From positions 62,001 through 126,000 of the forward strand of contig CANMFQ010000003.1 of the NCBI GenBank assembly GCA_947497145.1: a stretch of 64,000 bases of DNA, read 5' to 3'. The stretch comes from an uncultured Flavobacteriaceae bacterium. GTDB lineage: Bacteria > Bacteroidota > Bacteroidia > Flavobacteriales > Flavobacteriaceae. The position numbers and the translations under genes are program-made. Shown here one piece after another: positions 1-8,818 of this stretch; positions within the stretch are counted from its first letter, which is position 1; each line of letters begins with the position of its first letter. The notes below the pieces were generated by a model. The model was given only the letters and a program-made list of their open reading frames with translations, was not told the DNA's origin and searched no databases.

Positions 1-165
1 AAAAAGCATAAACTATGCCTGTTATCTACATTCTTCTGCACTATTGCTTGCAGTAAAAAACTACTGTATAATTAAGTGATACTAAGCTGTAATATAATTG
101 TGGCTGTAATAAGAAGATGATCATTAAACAGCAGATAAATAAATGAAGGACATAAAAAACGTAAA

Positions 166-855
166 CTAAAGCATGTAAAATATCAACCCAACTTGTAACG
201 GAATTAATTGTAACTTCTGTGAATCAAATAAAACATCATCTTTAAATAAACCCGTTAGTGAATAATAAAAATGGATATTAAAATTATGATATCCGACATT
301 CAACGCAAGTCCATATTGCAAAGAATTAATATCACTATTAGAGAAAGAGGTATCAAAGTCATCTTCTATGACATCAGACACAAAAATAGACCGTTTAGCA
401 AATGCATATCCAAATTTTACTCCGGCATATATTCTCCAAAAACTATACTCCTTTGGGGTAGAATTTCGCCATCGAAATTGTAATGGCATTTCAACTAAAT
501 AAGTCTCTAATAAACTTCTATTAAACTCGATATCAGGAATAGTGTACGTAATACCGTTATCTCCCTTCTTAGCTCTAATATTAGAATAATACGAATTATA
601 GGCTAAACCCAAACCAATACCCATACCTATATTTCTACCGCTATTAAAAGGTAAATCTTTAATAAACCCCAATTGCAAGCCATAAGACAACTTGCGTTGA
701 CTGGCACCCTCGGGCATATTCAAAACAAAATTATACGTAATACCTGCATAAAATTGATCTTCTAAATAATATTTATCTAACGGTACATCAGCATCCGTTT
801 CCTCTTGAGCAAACAAAAACAATGGCAAACAACATAAAAAGATACCCAATCGCAT
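166..855 (-). CDS. PorT-like outer-membrane beta-barrel protein
   Basis: A secreted protein of 229 residues with a typical signal peptide (hydrophobic FLCCLPLFLF followed by AQ). The rest alternates short amphipathic strands, contains glycine/aromatic pairs and ends in a hydrophobic residue, as in small 8-10-strand outer-membrane barrels. PorT-family proteins, one of which takes part in type IX secretion, have this size, and in my memory often lie beside exbD genes in flavobacteria. That assignment is inference. An upstream in-frame TTG (883-885) would give 10 more residues, but it lies inside the terminator hairpin of the preceding operon. The ATG at 853-855 leaves a clean signal peptide and follows a TAnnTTTG element, so I prefer it. 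Confidence 0.65.
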   Translation of the reverse strand: MRLGIFLCCLPLFLFAQEETDADVPLDKYYLEDQFYAGITYNFVLNMPEGASQRKLSYGLQLGFIKDLPFNSGRNIGMGIGLGLAYNSYYSNIRAKKGDNGITYTIPDIEFNRSLLETYLVEMPLQFRWRNSTPKEYSFWRIYAGVKFGYAFAKRSIFVSDVIEDDFDTSFSNSDINSLQYGLALNVGYHNFNIHFYYSLTGLFKDDVLFDSQKLQLIPLQVGLIFYML

Positions 856-860
856 AAGAA

Positions 861-868
861 CAAAGTTA
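861..868 (-). promoter_or_regulatory. -7 promoter element of the PorT-like gene
   Basis: Read on the minus strand this is TAACTTTG, an exact match to the Bacteroidota -7 consensus TAnnTTTG. Only five bases separate it from the ATG, so a transcript starting about 4-7 bases after the element would have almost no leader. No clear -33 TTG is seen because the operon terminator occupies that position. Confidence 0.4.
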
Positions 869-904
869 AATAAAAAACGCTTCAAACTATTCGTTTGAAG
901 CGTT
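866..904 (-). terminator. Rho-independent terminator of the exb operon
   Basis: On the minus strand an 11-bp perfect stem (AACGCTTCAAA / TTTGAAGCGTT, loop of seven bases) is followed by a T-rich tail. It starts 27 bases after the second exbD stop codon, so it separates the exb operon from the PorT-like gene. Confidence 0.85.
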
Positions 905-930
905 CTTACTAGTTCGAAAACTATATTGTA

Positions 931-1413
931 CTACTTTATATTAGAAAAAGCGTCGCCTTTTCCGGTGGTATAATTTACCTTAAGTGCATTCACCTTACGC
1001 AGCTCTAATTTAATATCAGAAATTAAGCCCATATTGGCGTCCTTATCAATTTTAAGGGAAGTAGTAAGTACATTTTGTAGATCTTGCGATTTTTTCGCAC
1101 GCTCCATCAAAATATAATCCCCAACTTCTGAAGGACTAGCAAACTTATCATTCAATTGAATCTTAGGTTCAGTACCATAAGTTTTTTCGAATTCACGGTT
1201 TGGCTTCCCAACAAATATGGTAATTACACGCTCCTTTTTTTCTAGTTTTTTGATTTCACTAGCTACTGGCAACTCATTCTTTACCTTTAGCGAGCTATCT
1301 TTCATAACGGTTACCGTCATAAAGAAAAACAAAAGCATAAATACAATATCAGGTAGCGATGCGGTTGATACCGCAGGTAACTCACCACTTTTCTTTTTTG
1401 CAAACTTTGACAT
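931..1413 (-). CDS. exbD: ExbD/TolR biopolymer transport protein (second copy)
   Basis: An inner-membrane protein of 160 residues: short basic cytoplasmic N-terminus, one membrane segment (about residues 20-38, motif LPDIVFMLLFFF) with the conserved proton-path aspartate at residue 22, then a periplasmic domain. With ExbB it uses the proton motive force to drive TonB, which powers the SusC receptors such as those seen later in this window. It lies 23 bases after the first exbD in a four-gene operon and is its last gene before the terminator. The ATG start is unambiguous. Confidence 0.9.
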   Translation of the reverse strand: MSKFAKKKSGELPAVSTASLPDIVFMLLFFFMTVTVMKDSSLKVKNELPVASEIKKLEKKERVITIFVGKPNREFEKTYGTEPKIQLNDKFASPSEVGDYILMERAKKSQDLQNVLTTSLKIDKDANMGLISDIKLELRKVNALKVNYTTGKGDAFSNIK

Positions 1414-1436
1414 ATTATTTATTTTTAAGCTTTTAG

Positions 1437-2042
1437 TTAATTCGATGACGTCTCTGCCTCAGATAACTTCTGAGGAAACAAATCTTGTATTCTTTTCACT
1501 TTTTCCTTCAACTCTTCCTTCAATTCAGGTGATGTTTCTGGATTAAGATATTCCGCTTCAAGATCAGTAAATTTCCGATTAAAAAGACGCATAGACTCTC
1601 TGTTACGCAACTCGTTATAGGCTGCTACTAACTCATTTTGAACCGTGATGTACGTACTGTACTTTGTTTCCCTATCATTTTTTAGAGAAATAATAGCTTT
1701 AGTAGGGTTATCTGAAGACTTTGGGTCTTTTTTTCCCTTACAGTACGAACATGATCCATCTCCGTTATTTTCAAGAAAAGCAATTGCTTTTGCTCTTAAC
1801 GCTTTCAAATCAGTCAATTCATCATCAGCTAAAAGCTGACCATTCTTGTTAATACTAACTTGAAAGATGTTTTTCTCTTTAATAATAACATCGGTTTCTG
1901 GCGGCTCAATTGGCGGTAACATACGGTCTAATCCTGCATCTGTTTCAATGGTAGTCGTTACCAAGAAAAAGATGAGCAATAAGAACGCAATGTCAGCCAT
2001 AGAACCTGCATTTACTTCTGGTGCTCCTGCTCTTCTACCCAT
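1437..2042 (-). CDS. exbD: ExbD/TolR biopolymer transport protein (first copy, long form)
   Basis: A second ExbD paralogue of 201 residues, with the membrane segment at about residues 15-33 (SMADIAFLLLIFFLVTTT) and the conserved aspartate at residue 17. Its periplasmic part is longer than usual and has a CSYCKGKK loop (two cysteines close together) and a charged C-terminal helix rich in Glu and Lys. Paired exbD genes behind one exbB are common in Bacteroidota. It sits 11 bases after the small membrane protein gene, so it is co-transcribed. Confidence 0.88.
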   Translation of the reverse strand: MGRRAGAPEVNAGSMADIAFLLLIFFLVTTTIETDAGLDRMLPPIEPPETDVIIKEKNIFQVSINKNGQLLADDELTDLKALRAKAIAFLENNGDGSCSYCKGKKDPKSSDNPTKAIISLKNDRETKYSTYITVQNELVAAYNELRNRESMRLFNRKFTDLEAEYLNPETSPELKEELKEKVKRIQDLFPQKLSEAETSSN

Positions 2043-2053
2043 AATTTATTATT

Positions 2054-2500
2054 TTATTTACCGGTTGCTTTTTTCACAGCTCCCCATGCAATTAGTAGAA
2101 CTGCAGCAACTAGCATTAGAAAAAACATATTGATTCCTGCTCCTACTTGCTTTACTTCACTCTCAGTTGTAACAATGTTATTTCTGTCTAACATATCAGA
2201 CACACTTACATCTGTACCACTTGAAAGTCCGTAAGCAATACCAAGAACCACTAGTAGACCTACGATACCAAATAAAGACTTTTTAAGTCCACCTGGCGTA
2301 GATACCATATTTTTCAATCCGAAGACTACAGTAGCTAAAACTGCTATGCCAAGCAACACATATGCTAATGAAAACATAGCGCTGATACTACCACTTTCCA
2401 TAGCCTGACTCATTGGCATATCACCATCTGGCATGAAAAACAATAGTACAAAAGCAACAACACTTATTACTATTAATCCAATTTTTACAATTTTATACAT
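2054..2500 (-). CDS. Conserved small membrane protein of the exb operon
   Basis: A protein of 148 residues with four hydrophobic segments (about residues 6-23, 40-62, 75-92 and 124-142) and no catalytic motif I recognise. It lies between exbB and the two exbD genes with gaps of 25 and 11 bases, so it is made together with the proton-channel complex. An accessory role to ExbB/ExbD is likely from position only. Family name unknown to me. Confidence 0.75.
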   Translation of the reverse strand: MYKIVKIGLIVISVVAFVLLFFMPDGDMPMSQAMESGSISAMFSLAYVLLGIAVLATVVFGLKNMVSTPGGLKKSLFGIVGLLVVLGIAYGLSSGTDVSVSDMLDRNNIVTTESEVKQVGAGINMFFLMLVAAVLLIAWGAVKKATGK

Positions 2501-2525
2501 TATTTTTTGGTATTTAGTGCGACAA

Positions 2526-3317
2526 TTATTTTTTGTGATCTACCAACATATCAATCAATGAGATTGATGAATCTTCCATATCGTTAACGATACTATCAAT
2601 TTTAGCGATAATATAGTTATAAAAAATTTGAAGTATAATCGCAGTAATAAGACCAAATACTGTTGTTAAAAGTGCCACTTGAATATCACCTGCAATCAAT
2701 GATGCACTTAAGTTACCAACGGCACTAATTTTCTCAAATGCCTGAATCATACCAATTACCGTACCCATGAAACCAAGCATTGGTGCAATAGCGATAAATA
2801 AAGACAACCAAGAAACATTTTTCTCTAATTGCCCCATTTGAACACCGCCGTAAGATACAACCGCTTTTTCAGCAGCTTCAACACCTTCGCCAGCGCGCTC
2901 TAAACCTTGGTAGTATATAGAAGCAACAGGTCCTTTTGTATTTCTACAAACCTCTTTTGCAGCTTCAACACCACCTGAAGCTAGTGCATCTTCTACTTTT
3001 TGTCTCAATTTTGACGAGTTTGTACTAGCCAAATTCAAATAAATAATTCTTTCAATAGCAACAGCAAGACCTAAAATCAAACAAATCAATACAAAACTCA
3101 TGAAACCAGCACCACCTTTAATGTACTGCTCTTTGAGAACTTGGGTAAAACTTCTGTCAGCCATTGCTGCACCGTCATCTTGAAGCATAACCGTCGTAGC
3201 AGCAACTGTTGTTGTTAAATTGGCAACTACTGCGCTAGTAGTTTCTTTTGCATTTACGGTATTTGTACTTAATACAAACAACCCAGCTAGTGCTAGGATA
3301 GAGAATAATCTTTTCAT
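2526..3317 (-). CDS. exbB: ExbB/TolQ/MotA-type proton channel subunit
   Basis: A protein of 263 residues. An N-terminal hydrophobic stretch (residues 4-22) that reads as a signal or extra membrane segment is followed by a linker and the MotA_TolQ_ExbB domain with three membrane segments, including SLFIAIAPMLGFMGTVIG and TTVFGLITAIILQIFYNYI. It forms the pentameric channel of the ExbB-ExbD-TonB motor. First gene of the operon. An in-frame TTG nine bases upstream could add three residues, but the ATG at 3315-3317 gives the classic MKRLFSILALAG start. Confidence 0.9.
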   Translation of the reverse strand: MKRLFSILALAGLFVLSTNTVNAKETTSAVVANLTTTVAATTVMLQDDGAAMADRSFTQVLKEQYIKGGAGFMSFVLICLILGLAVAIERIIYLNLASTNSSKLRQKVEDALASGGVEAAKEVCRNTKGPVASIYYQGLERAGEGVEAAEKAVVSYGGVQMGQLEKNVSWLSLFIAIAPMLGFMGTVIGMIQAFEKISAVGNLSASLIAGDIQVALLTTVFGLITAIILQIFYNYIIAKIDSIVNDMEDSSISLIDMLVDHKK

Positions 3318-3323
3318 TTCTTT

Positions 3324-3331
3324 CAAACTTA
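3324..3331 (-). promoter_or_regulatory. -7 promoter element of the exb operon
   Basis: On the minus strand this is TAAGTTTG, matching TAnnTTTG. Six bases (AAAGAA) separate it from the exbB ATG, implying a very short or absent leader. The AAAGAA could also act as a weak ribosome binding site if transcription starts further upstream. Confidence 0.35.
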
Positions 3332-3401
3332 AATTTAGTTAGTTAATCAATCGGGTTAAAGATAAAAAAAATTCGCAATAATAAAATTAAAATTTAAACT
3401 G

Positions 3402-3489
3402 CAGAGAGGAAGGGATTCGAACCCTCGATACACTTTTGGTGTATACACACTTTCCAGGCGTGCGCCTTCGACCACTCGGCCACCTCTCT
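3402..3489 (-). tRNA. tRNA-Ser(GGA)
   Basis: The minus strand folds as a class II tRNA of 88 nt. The acceptor stem AGAGAGG pairs with CCTCTCT and is followed by the serine-type discriminator G. The anticodon loop reads CTGGAAA (anticodon GGA), there is a long variable arm with a stem around TACACCAAAAGTGTA, and the T arm contains GGTTCGAATCC. The 3' CCA end is not encoded (the bases after the discriminator are CAG). Confidence 0.95.
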
Positions 3490-3557
3490 AAGTTGAGCCT
3501 TTAAGGTCGCCCAAATAACGAAAAAAATATTAGTTAAAGAAATTAAAGCCACAATTT

Positions 3558-4583
3558 TTATTGCATTTCTCCTCGTAAGGGCGTTTCAAATATCGTTTTG
3601 AATGTTTTACGAGAAATCTTATTTCCTAACAAATACATGAGTTTCGTTATAGCCGCTTCTGTTGTAATATCCTTACCATTAATGATTTGCAATGCTTCTA
3701 GTTGTGAGCTAGTTTCATATTGCCCCATAATCACACTCCCCCCTGAACACTGGGTTACATTTACAATATACAGTCCTTTTTTCAATGCTTTTCTAAGCCC
3801 ATCAATGAGCCACTCCTCTGTAGGAGCGTTACCTGCGCCGTAAGTTTCTAAAACTAATGCTTTCAAATTTGGGGTTTCTACAACACTGTGTAAAATATTT
3901 TCATTAAACCCTGGAAAAAGTTTTAAAATAGCTACATTATTATCTAGGTTTTTATGAACGTGTAACTTTTTAACCCCTTTTTTTCGCATTAAATATTCAT
4001 GATACACCTTCAAATGCACCCCTGATTCAATCAAAGGCGGATAATTTAAAGATGCAAAAGCTTCAAAATGCTCTGCATTAATTTTTGTTGTCCTATTTCC
4101 TCTATATAATTTATACTCAAAATAAAGTCCAACTTCCTGCACTACTGCCTTACCTTTTTCTTGTAAAGCTGCTATTTGAATAGAGGTAATCAAATTTTCT
4201 TTGGCATCTGTACGCAAATCACCAATTGGTAATTGCGAACCCGTGAAAATTACAGGTTTTTCTAAATACTCCAACAGATAACTCAAAGCAGCTGCTGAAT
4301 AACTCATCGTGTCACTACCATGTAAAACCACAAAACCATCATGGCTTTGATAGTGATCTTCCACAATACTTGCTATACTTACCCAATGATTGGTATTCAT
4401 ATTTGATGAATCAATAGGCTTCTCAAACGAGATACTATCAATAGTACAATCTAGTTGCTCCAATTCAGGAATATTTGTCAAAAGTTTATCAAAATTAAAG
4501 GCTTTTAACGCTCCCGAATCATAATCTTTCACCATACCAATGGTTCCTCCGGTGTATATTAAAAGAATACGAGGTTCTTTCAC
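3558..4583 (-). CDS. ansA: L-asparaginase, type I (AnsA-like)
   Basis: A cytoplasmic enzyme of 341 residues that hydrolyses L-asparagine to aspartate and ammonia. The family marks are clear: TGGTIGM near the start with the catalytic threonine at residue 14, and HGSDTM (88-93) with the second catalytic threonine. Then come TGSQLPIGDLRTDAKEN and the C-terminal dimer domain. There is no signal peptide, so it is the type I form. The start codon is GTG; no ATG lies in frame nearby and the length equals that of E. coli AnsA. It is separated from TatD by 183 bases and is probably transcribed alone. Confidence 0.93.
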   Translation of the reverse strand: MKEPRILLIYTGGTIGMVKDYDSGALKAFNFDKLLTNIPELEQLDCTIDSISFEKPIDSSNMNTNHWVSIASIVEDHYQSHDGFVVLHGSDTMSYSAAALSYLLEYLEKPVIFTGSQLPIGDLRTDAKENLITSIQIAALQEKGKAVVQEVGLYFEYKLYRGNRTTKINAEHFEAFASLNYPPLIESGVHLKVYHEYLMRKKGVKKLHVHKNLDNNVAILKLFPGFNENILHSVVETPNLKALVLETYGAGNAPTEEWLIDGLRKALKKGLYIVNVTQCSGGSVIMGQYETSSQLEALQIINGKDITTEAAITKLMYLLGNKISRKTFKTIFETPLRGEMQ

Positions 4584-4766
4584 ATCATTAAATTTAAGTT
4601 AAAAATCTGATTTTTAAGCGCATACATTTGTTAAATTATCAAACAAATTTGAATTAAGTATAAAAACATGCTGTAGCCAATAACAAATACACTGGCTTAA
4701 CGAACAAAAGAAGATTAAAACAACACTAGTTAACAGTCCTTATATATGTTGTACCCAACAGACCAA

Positions 4767-5534
4767 TTACACTCCAAACACTTCTTTTGAATTTGCTGTA
4801 GTAACAGCCGCTAGTTCTTCTTGCGAAACGCCATAGATATCCGCAAGTTTTTCTAGCACCTTAACTATATAGACACTTTCGTTTCTTTTACCTCTATAGG
4901 GTACTGGAGCCAAATAAGGTGCATCTGTCTCCAAAACAAGGTGCTTCAAATCTATTTGATTAAGAAAAGTATCAATTTTACCATTTTTAAAAGTAACCAC
5001 ACCACCAATACCTAGTTTCATTCCATAAGATATGGCTCTTTTTGCTTGTTCTAAGGTACCCGTAAAACAATGAAATATACCATAAAGATCTTCCCCTTTT
5101 TCCATTTCTAATATTTCAAAAACCTCATCAAAAGCCTCTCTACAATGGATAACGATAGGCAAATTATGCTTTTTTGCTAACTGAATCTGAAAACGAAAAG
5201 CCTCTTGCTGCTGTATTAAAAACGTTTTATCCCAATACAAATCGATACCTATTTCACCAACTGCATAATAATCATCACTAGCCAACATAGATGCCACATG
5301 CGCCAATTCTTCTTTATAGTTTTCTTTAACATGAGTAGGATGCAAACCCATCATTAAAAACATATTATCAGGGTAGTTTTTTTTCAATTCAAGCATTGCC
5401 TTTGTGTAGCTAGCATCAATTGCTGGAATAAAAAAACGCTGCACCCCAGCCGCTAGAGCACGCTGAATCATTGCATCACGATCATCGTCAAAAGCCTCAC
5501 TATATAGGTGCGTATGTGTATCTGTTAGTATCAT
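4767..5534 (-). CDS. TatD-family metal-dependent hydrolase/DNase
   Basis: A TIM-barrel metallohydrolase of 255 residues. Metal ligands are visible: THTHL at the N-terminus (His7, His9), AVGEIGID with the metal-bridging Glu, PIVIHCREA, FHCFTG and LETDAPYL near the C-terminus. TatD proteins are 3'-5' exonucleases or deoxyribonucleases, cytoplasmic and not part of Tat transport. It is divergent from the protease gene, with 41 bases between them. Confidence 0.92.
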   Translation of the reverse strand: MILTDTHTHLYSEAFDDDRDAMIQRALAAGVQRFFIPAIDASYTKAMLELKKNYPDNMFLMMGLHPTHVKENYKEELAHVASMLASDDYYAVGEIGIDLYWDKTFLIQQQEAFRFQIQLAKKHNLPIVIHCREAFDEVFEILEMEKGEDLYGIFHCFTGTLEQAKRAISYGMKLGIGGVVTFKNGKIDTFLNQIDLKHLVLETDAPYLAPVPYRGKRNESVYIVKVLEKLADIYGVSQEELAAVTTANSKEVFGV

Positions 5535-5538
5535 AGCG

Positions 5539-5558
5539 CAAAAATAGGCTTATCTTTG
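5539..5558. promoter_or_regulatory. Back-to-back -7 elements of tatD-like and protease genes
   Basis: Two TAnnTTTG elements lie four bases apart on opposite strands: TATTTTTG on the minus strand (5546 down to 5539) and TATCTTTG on the plus strand (5551-5558). The minus element ends four bases before the TatD ATG, so that message would be leaderless. The plus element is 17 bases before the protease ATG. Confidence 0.5.
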
Positions 5559-5575
5559 TATCAAAAAAAGAATCC

Positions 5576-6013
5576 ATGTCAAGTCTGTATAAATTTTTAA
5601 AGAAAAAAAAATACACAAGAACCCCCTTGCTACTGACCGCTACGAACCATTTTGAAATAGCAGCCAAAATAAATGGCGTTTCAGGAAGGTTTATTGTAGA
5701 TACCGGTGCTTCTAACACCTGTGTGGGTTTTGATAAGATTGATTTTTTCAACCTTACTTCTAAAGAATCAAAAATTAAAGCAGCCGGAGCTGGCACCAAC
5801 AATATAGAAACTTTAATCTCAACCAAAAACCGCATTAAAATTGGCGATTGGAAAAAATCTAAGCTCAAAATAGTCTTATTTGACTTAGCACATATAAACC
5901 AAGCACTTACCGATCACAAGGCTTTACCCGTTGACGGTATCATCGGCGCAGATATCCTAAAACAAGCCAAGGCAATTATCGACTACAATAAACGTTATAT
6001 CTACCTGAAATAA
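5576..6013 (+). CDS. Retropepsin-like aspartic protease
   Basis: A small protein of 145 residues whose core reads FIVDTGASNTCV, the D-T-G-A active-site motif of retropepsin-like proteases (catalytic Asp42). A second hydrophobic-glycine stretch (VDGIIGADILKQAKAIIDY) matches the flap and second half of a single-domain protease that acts as a dimer. No signal peptide or membrane segment is seen. Substrate unknown. Similar solitary proteases are common in Bacteroidota. Confidence 0.85.
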   Translation: MSSLYKFLKKKKYTRTPLLLTATNHFEIAAKINGVSGRFIVDTGASNTCVGFDKIDFFNLTSKESKIKAAGAGTNNIETLISTKNRIKIGDWKKSKLKIVLFDLAHINQALTDHKALPVDGIIGADILKQAKAIIDYNKRYIYLK

Positions 6014-6129
6014 CCTATTATAGAGAATAAAAACAGTCCACAATTATCTTATGAACGGATATTTATTTTGTTCACCGATTAAATTCAAGATGATGCAGTA
6101 GTTTTCGTTCTTTTACCAAAATTTAACCT

Positions 6130-7479
6130 ATGAAAAACTACAAATTTTTCACACTTGCGCTATGCGCTAGCGTATTTATCAATGTGTCTTGTACAAATGA
6201 TAAAGATGTTTACGAAGACAATACAGTTGCAGAAAGTGATGAACTTACAGATCAAATCAACAGCGTCAGTTCCATTACAGCCCTACAAATGCTTCGCGAC
6301 AATGAACTTGCAACTATACCGCAAGATCCTAAAAATCCTATTACGCAAGCAAAAGTAGACTTAGGAAAGTTACTTTTTCACGAAACAGGTTTAGCGCTCA
6401 ACCCTAAGAAAGAAGAAAGCATGAACATGTATTCATGTGCTAGCTGCCACCATGCAAAAGCAGGTTTTCAAAGTGGCACCAAGCAAGCCATATCAGAAGG
6501 TGGTACTGGTTTCGGATTTTTTGGAGAAGCTCGTGTAATGAGTGAAAACTACGACGAAACAACCATTGACATACAACCTATTCGCACACCAACCGTACTT
6601 AACACAGCATTTCAAGACGTTATGCTTTGGAACGGACAATTTGGTGCTACAAAAACGAATGCTGGCACAAATTCACAATGGACACCAGGCACTCCTAAAG
6701 CGACGAACAACCTAGGTTTTGAAGGGGTTGAAACACAAGCCATCGCAGGACTAGACGTACATCGCTTGAAGATTGACCCAGAAATGATTCAAGCAAACGA
6801 AACTTATAAAAATCTTTTTGACGAAGCTTTTGCTGACCTTCCAGAATCAGAGCGATACACCAAGATAAACGGTGGTCTTGCGATTGCTGCTTACGAAAGA
6901 ACTGTAATAGCTTCAGAAGCTCCTTTTCAAAGATGGCTACATGGTGAAGAAAACGCCCTTGACAGCATCGAGAAACAAGGTGCAATGCTCTTTTTTGGTA
7001 AAGCAAAATGTTACACCTGCCATTCAGGACCTGCCTTAAGTGGTATGGATTTTCATGCTTTAGGAATGAATGATTTAAGTGGCAGTGGTGTTCACGGAAC
7101 CGTTGACGAAGCCACAAAAAAAGGAAGAGGTGGATTTACTTTGAACCCAGAAGACGACTACACATTTAAAACACCGACATTATACAACCTAAGAGACCTA
7201 AATTTCTTTGGACATGGAGGAAGCTTCAACAGTGTAAAAGAAGTTATCGAATACAAAAATGCAGCTGTTGCTGAAAATACAGAAGTACCTGAAAGCAACC
7301 TATCAGATGAATTTAAACCATTAGGATTAACCGCCGAAGAGATTAATCAACTAACAAGCTTTATTGAAAACGGTTTGTATGACGACAATCTTGAGCGATA
7401 TGTTCCTGAATCATTACCAACAGGGCAATGTTTTCCTGTTGCTGACCCAGCAGCAAGAGAAGATTTAGGGTGTAATTAA
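6130..7479 (+). CDS. Diheme cytochrome c peroxidase (MauG/CcpA family) lipoprotein
   Basis: A protein of 449 residues exported as a lipoprotein (hydrophobic start then VSC, lipid-modified Cys21). Two c-type heme sites are present: CASCH at 103-107 and CYTCH near residue 296, as expected for bacterial cytochrome c peroxidases, which reduce hydrogen peroxide in the periplasm with electrons from small cytochromes. Other family marks are LGKLLFHE before heme 1 and TPTLYNLRDLNFFGHGG near the C-terminus. It stands alone; a bidirectional terminator follows. The peroxide substrate is assumed from the family. Confidence 0.92.
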   Translation: MKNYKFFTLALCASVFINVSCTNDKDVYEDNTVAESDELTDQINSVSSITALQMLRDNELATIPQDPKNPITQAKVDLGKLLFHETGLALNPKKEESMNMYSCASCHHAKAGFQSGTKQAISEGGTGFGFFGEARVMSENYDETTIDIQPIRTPTVLNTAFQDVMLWNGQFGATKTNAGTNSQWTPGTPKATNNLGFEGVETQAIAGLDVHRLKIDPEMIQANETYKNLFDEAFADLPESERYTKINGGLAIAAYERTVIASEAPFQRWLHGEENALDSIEKQGAMLFFGKAKCYTCHSGPALSGMDFHALGMNDLSGSGVHGTVDEATKKGRGGFTLNPEDDYTFKTPTLYNLRDLNFFGHGGSFNSVKEVIEYKNAAVAENTEVPESNLSDEFKPLGLTAEEINQLTSFIENGLYDDNLERYVPESLPTGQCFPVADPAAREDLGCN

Positions 7480-7521
7480 ACAACAGCATACAACACAACT
7501 TGTAATTAAAAATTACGAATA

Positions 7522-7557
7522 CAAAAAAGCGTGAAAGTTACCTTTCACGCTTTTTTT
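7522..7557. terminator. Bidirectional Rho-independent terminator
   Basis: GCGTGAAAG (7529-7537) pairs perfectly with CTTTCACGC (7542-7550) around a TTAC loop, flanked by A and T runs on both sides. It lies between the convergent cytochrome peroxidase and sucB genes and can serve both. Confidence 0.9.
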
Positions 7558-7582
7558 ATTTGCTTAAATCTAATGCACTAAA

Positions 7583-8797
7583 CTACAACTCTAGCGCTTT
7601 AGTTACATCGTTATTCATTAATAATTCTTGCGGATTTTCCAATGCCTCTTTAACCGCCACCAAGAAACCAACGGACTCTTTACCATCAATAATTCTATGG
7701 TCATAAGACAAAGCAACATACATAATAGGTGCAATAACCACTGCACCATCTTTAGCTATAGGCCTTTCTACAATATTATGCATTCCTAAGATAGCACTTT
7801 GAGGTGGGTTAATAATTGGTGTTGATAACATAGAACCAAAAACCCCACCATTGGTAATGGTAAAGGTTCCTCCAGTCATTTCGTCAACTGTAATTTGCCC
7901 TTCACGAGCACGAATAGCCAAACGCTTAACCTCAGACTCTACGCCTCTAAAGCTCAAATTTTCAGCATTACGAATTACAGGCACCATCAGTCCCTTAGGT
8001 CCTGATACCGCAATACTAATATCACAAAAATCAAAAGACAGCATTTCTTTACCATCAATCATTGAGTTTACTGACGGATACATTTTTAAAGCACGAACAA
8101 CAGCTAGTGTGAAAAATGACATAAAACCAAGTCCTACCCCATGCTTCTCTTTAAAGGTTTCTTTGTATTGCTTACGCAATTCAAAAATAGGCGACATATC
8201 AACCTCGTTAAAAGTTGTCAACATAGCCGTTTCATTCTTTACAGAAACCAAACGCTCTGCAACCTTTCTTCTAAGCATTGACAACTTAGAGCGAGACTCT
8301 GCTCTGCTACCCCCTGTTGGCGATCCCATTGATGGAACAGCATTTACCGCATCTTCTTTTGTTATACGACCATCTCTTCCTGTGCCAGCAACCGCACTTG
8401 CAGCGATACCTTTTTCATCCAATATCTTTTTTGCTGCTGGTGAAGCAGTACCTGTAGCATAACTTTCTTTTGCCACTGGCGCTTCCTCTTTTTTCACCTC
8501 AGCTTTTGGAGCTTCTTTTGCTACTTCCGTTTTGGCTGATGCACTACCCTCAGGTTTCGCTGCCGATGTATCAATATGACAAACAACGGCACCTACCTCA
8601 ACAGCATCCCCAACTTCCGCTTTAAGGGTAATTATACCGCTTTGTTCAGCAGGCAATTCTAGCGTTGCCTTGTCAGAATCAACTTCAGCTATGGCTTGGT
8701 CTTTCTCTACATAATCACCATCTTCCACCAACCATTCGGCTATCTCTACTTCGGTTATCGATTCCCCCGGAGAAGGAACTTTCATTTCTAAAATCAT
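7583..8797 (-). CDS. sucB: Dihydrolipoyllysine succinyltransferase (E2 of 2-oxoglutarate dehydrogenase)
   Basis: The 404-residue E2 core of the 2-oxoglutarate dehydrogenase complex of the TCA cycle; it transfers succinyl groups to CoA. Domains in order: lipoyl domain (about 1-76, lipoylated Lys in DSDKAT), an Ala/Lys/Glu-rich linker, E3-binding domain (about 113-148), and a catalytic domain ending in [11 protein letters not shown] with the active-site His. It follows sucA after 21 bases in the same operon and is followed by a terminator. The E3 subunit is not in the window. Confidence 0.96.
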   Translation of the reverse strand: MILEMKVPSPGESITEVEIAEWLVEDGDYVEKDQAIAEVDSDKATLELPAEQSGIITLKAEVGDAVEVGAVVCHIDTSAAKPEGSASAKTEVAKEAPKAEVKKEEAPVAKESYATGTASPAAKKILDEKGIAASAVAGTGRDGRITKEDAVNAVPSMGSPTGGSRAESRSKLSMLRRKVAERLVSVKNETAMLTTFNEVDMSPIFELRKQYKETFKEKHGVGLGFMSFFTLAVVRALKMYPSVNSMIDGKEMLSFDFCDISIAVSGPKGLMVPVIRNAENLSFRGVESEVKRLAIRAREGQITVDEMTGGTFTITNGGVFGSMLSTPIINPPQSAILGMHNIVERPIAKDGAVVIAPIMYVALSYDHRIIDGKESVGFLVAVKEALENPQELLMNNDVTKALEL

Positions 8798-8818
8798 ATT
8801 ATTCTAAAATTAGCTGTA

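Noticed and set aside
1-165. Left edge searched for the end of another gene
   Set aside because: Stops in all frames and no recognisable product; left unannotated.
7851-8462. Plus-strand frame of 203 codons over sucB
   Set aside because: Antisense shadow of the E2 catalytic and E3-binding domains.
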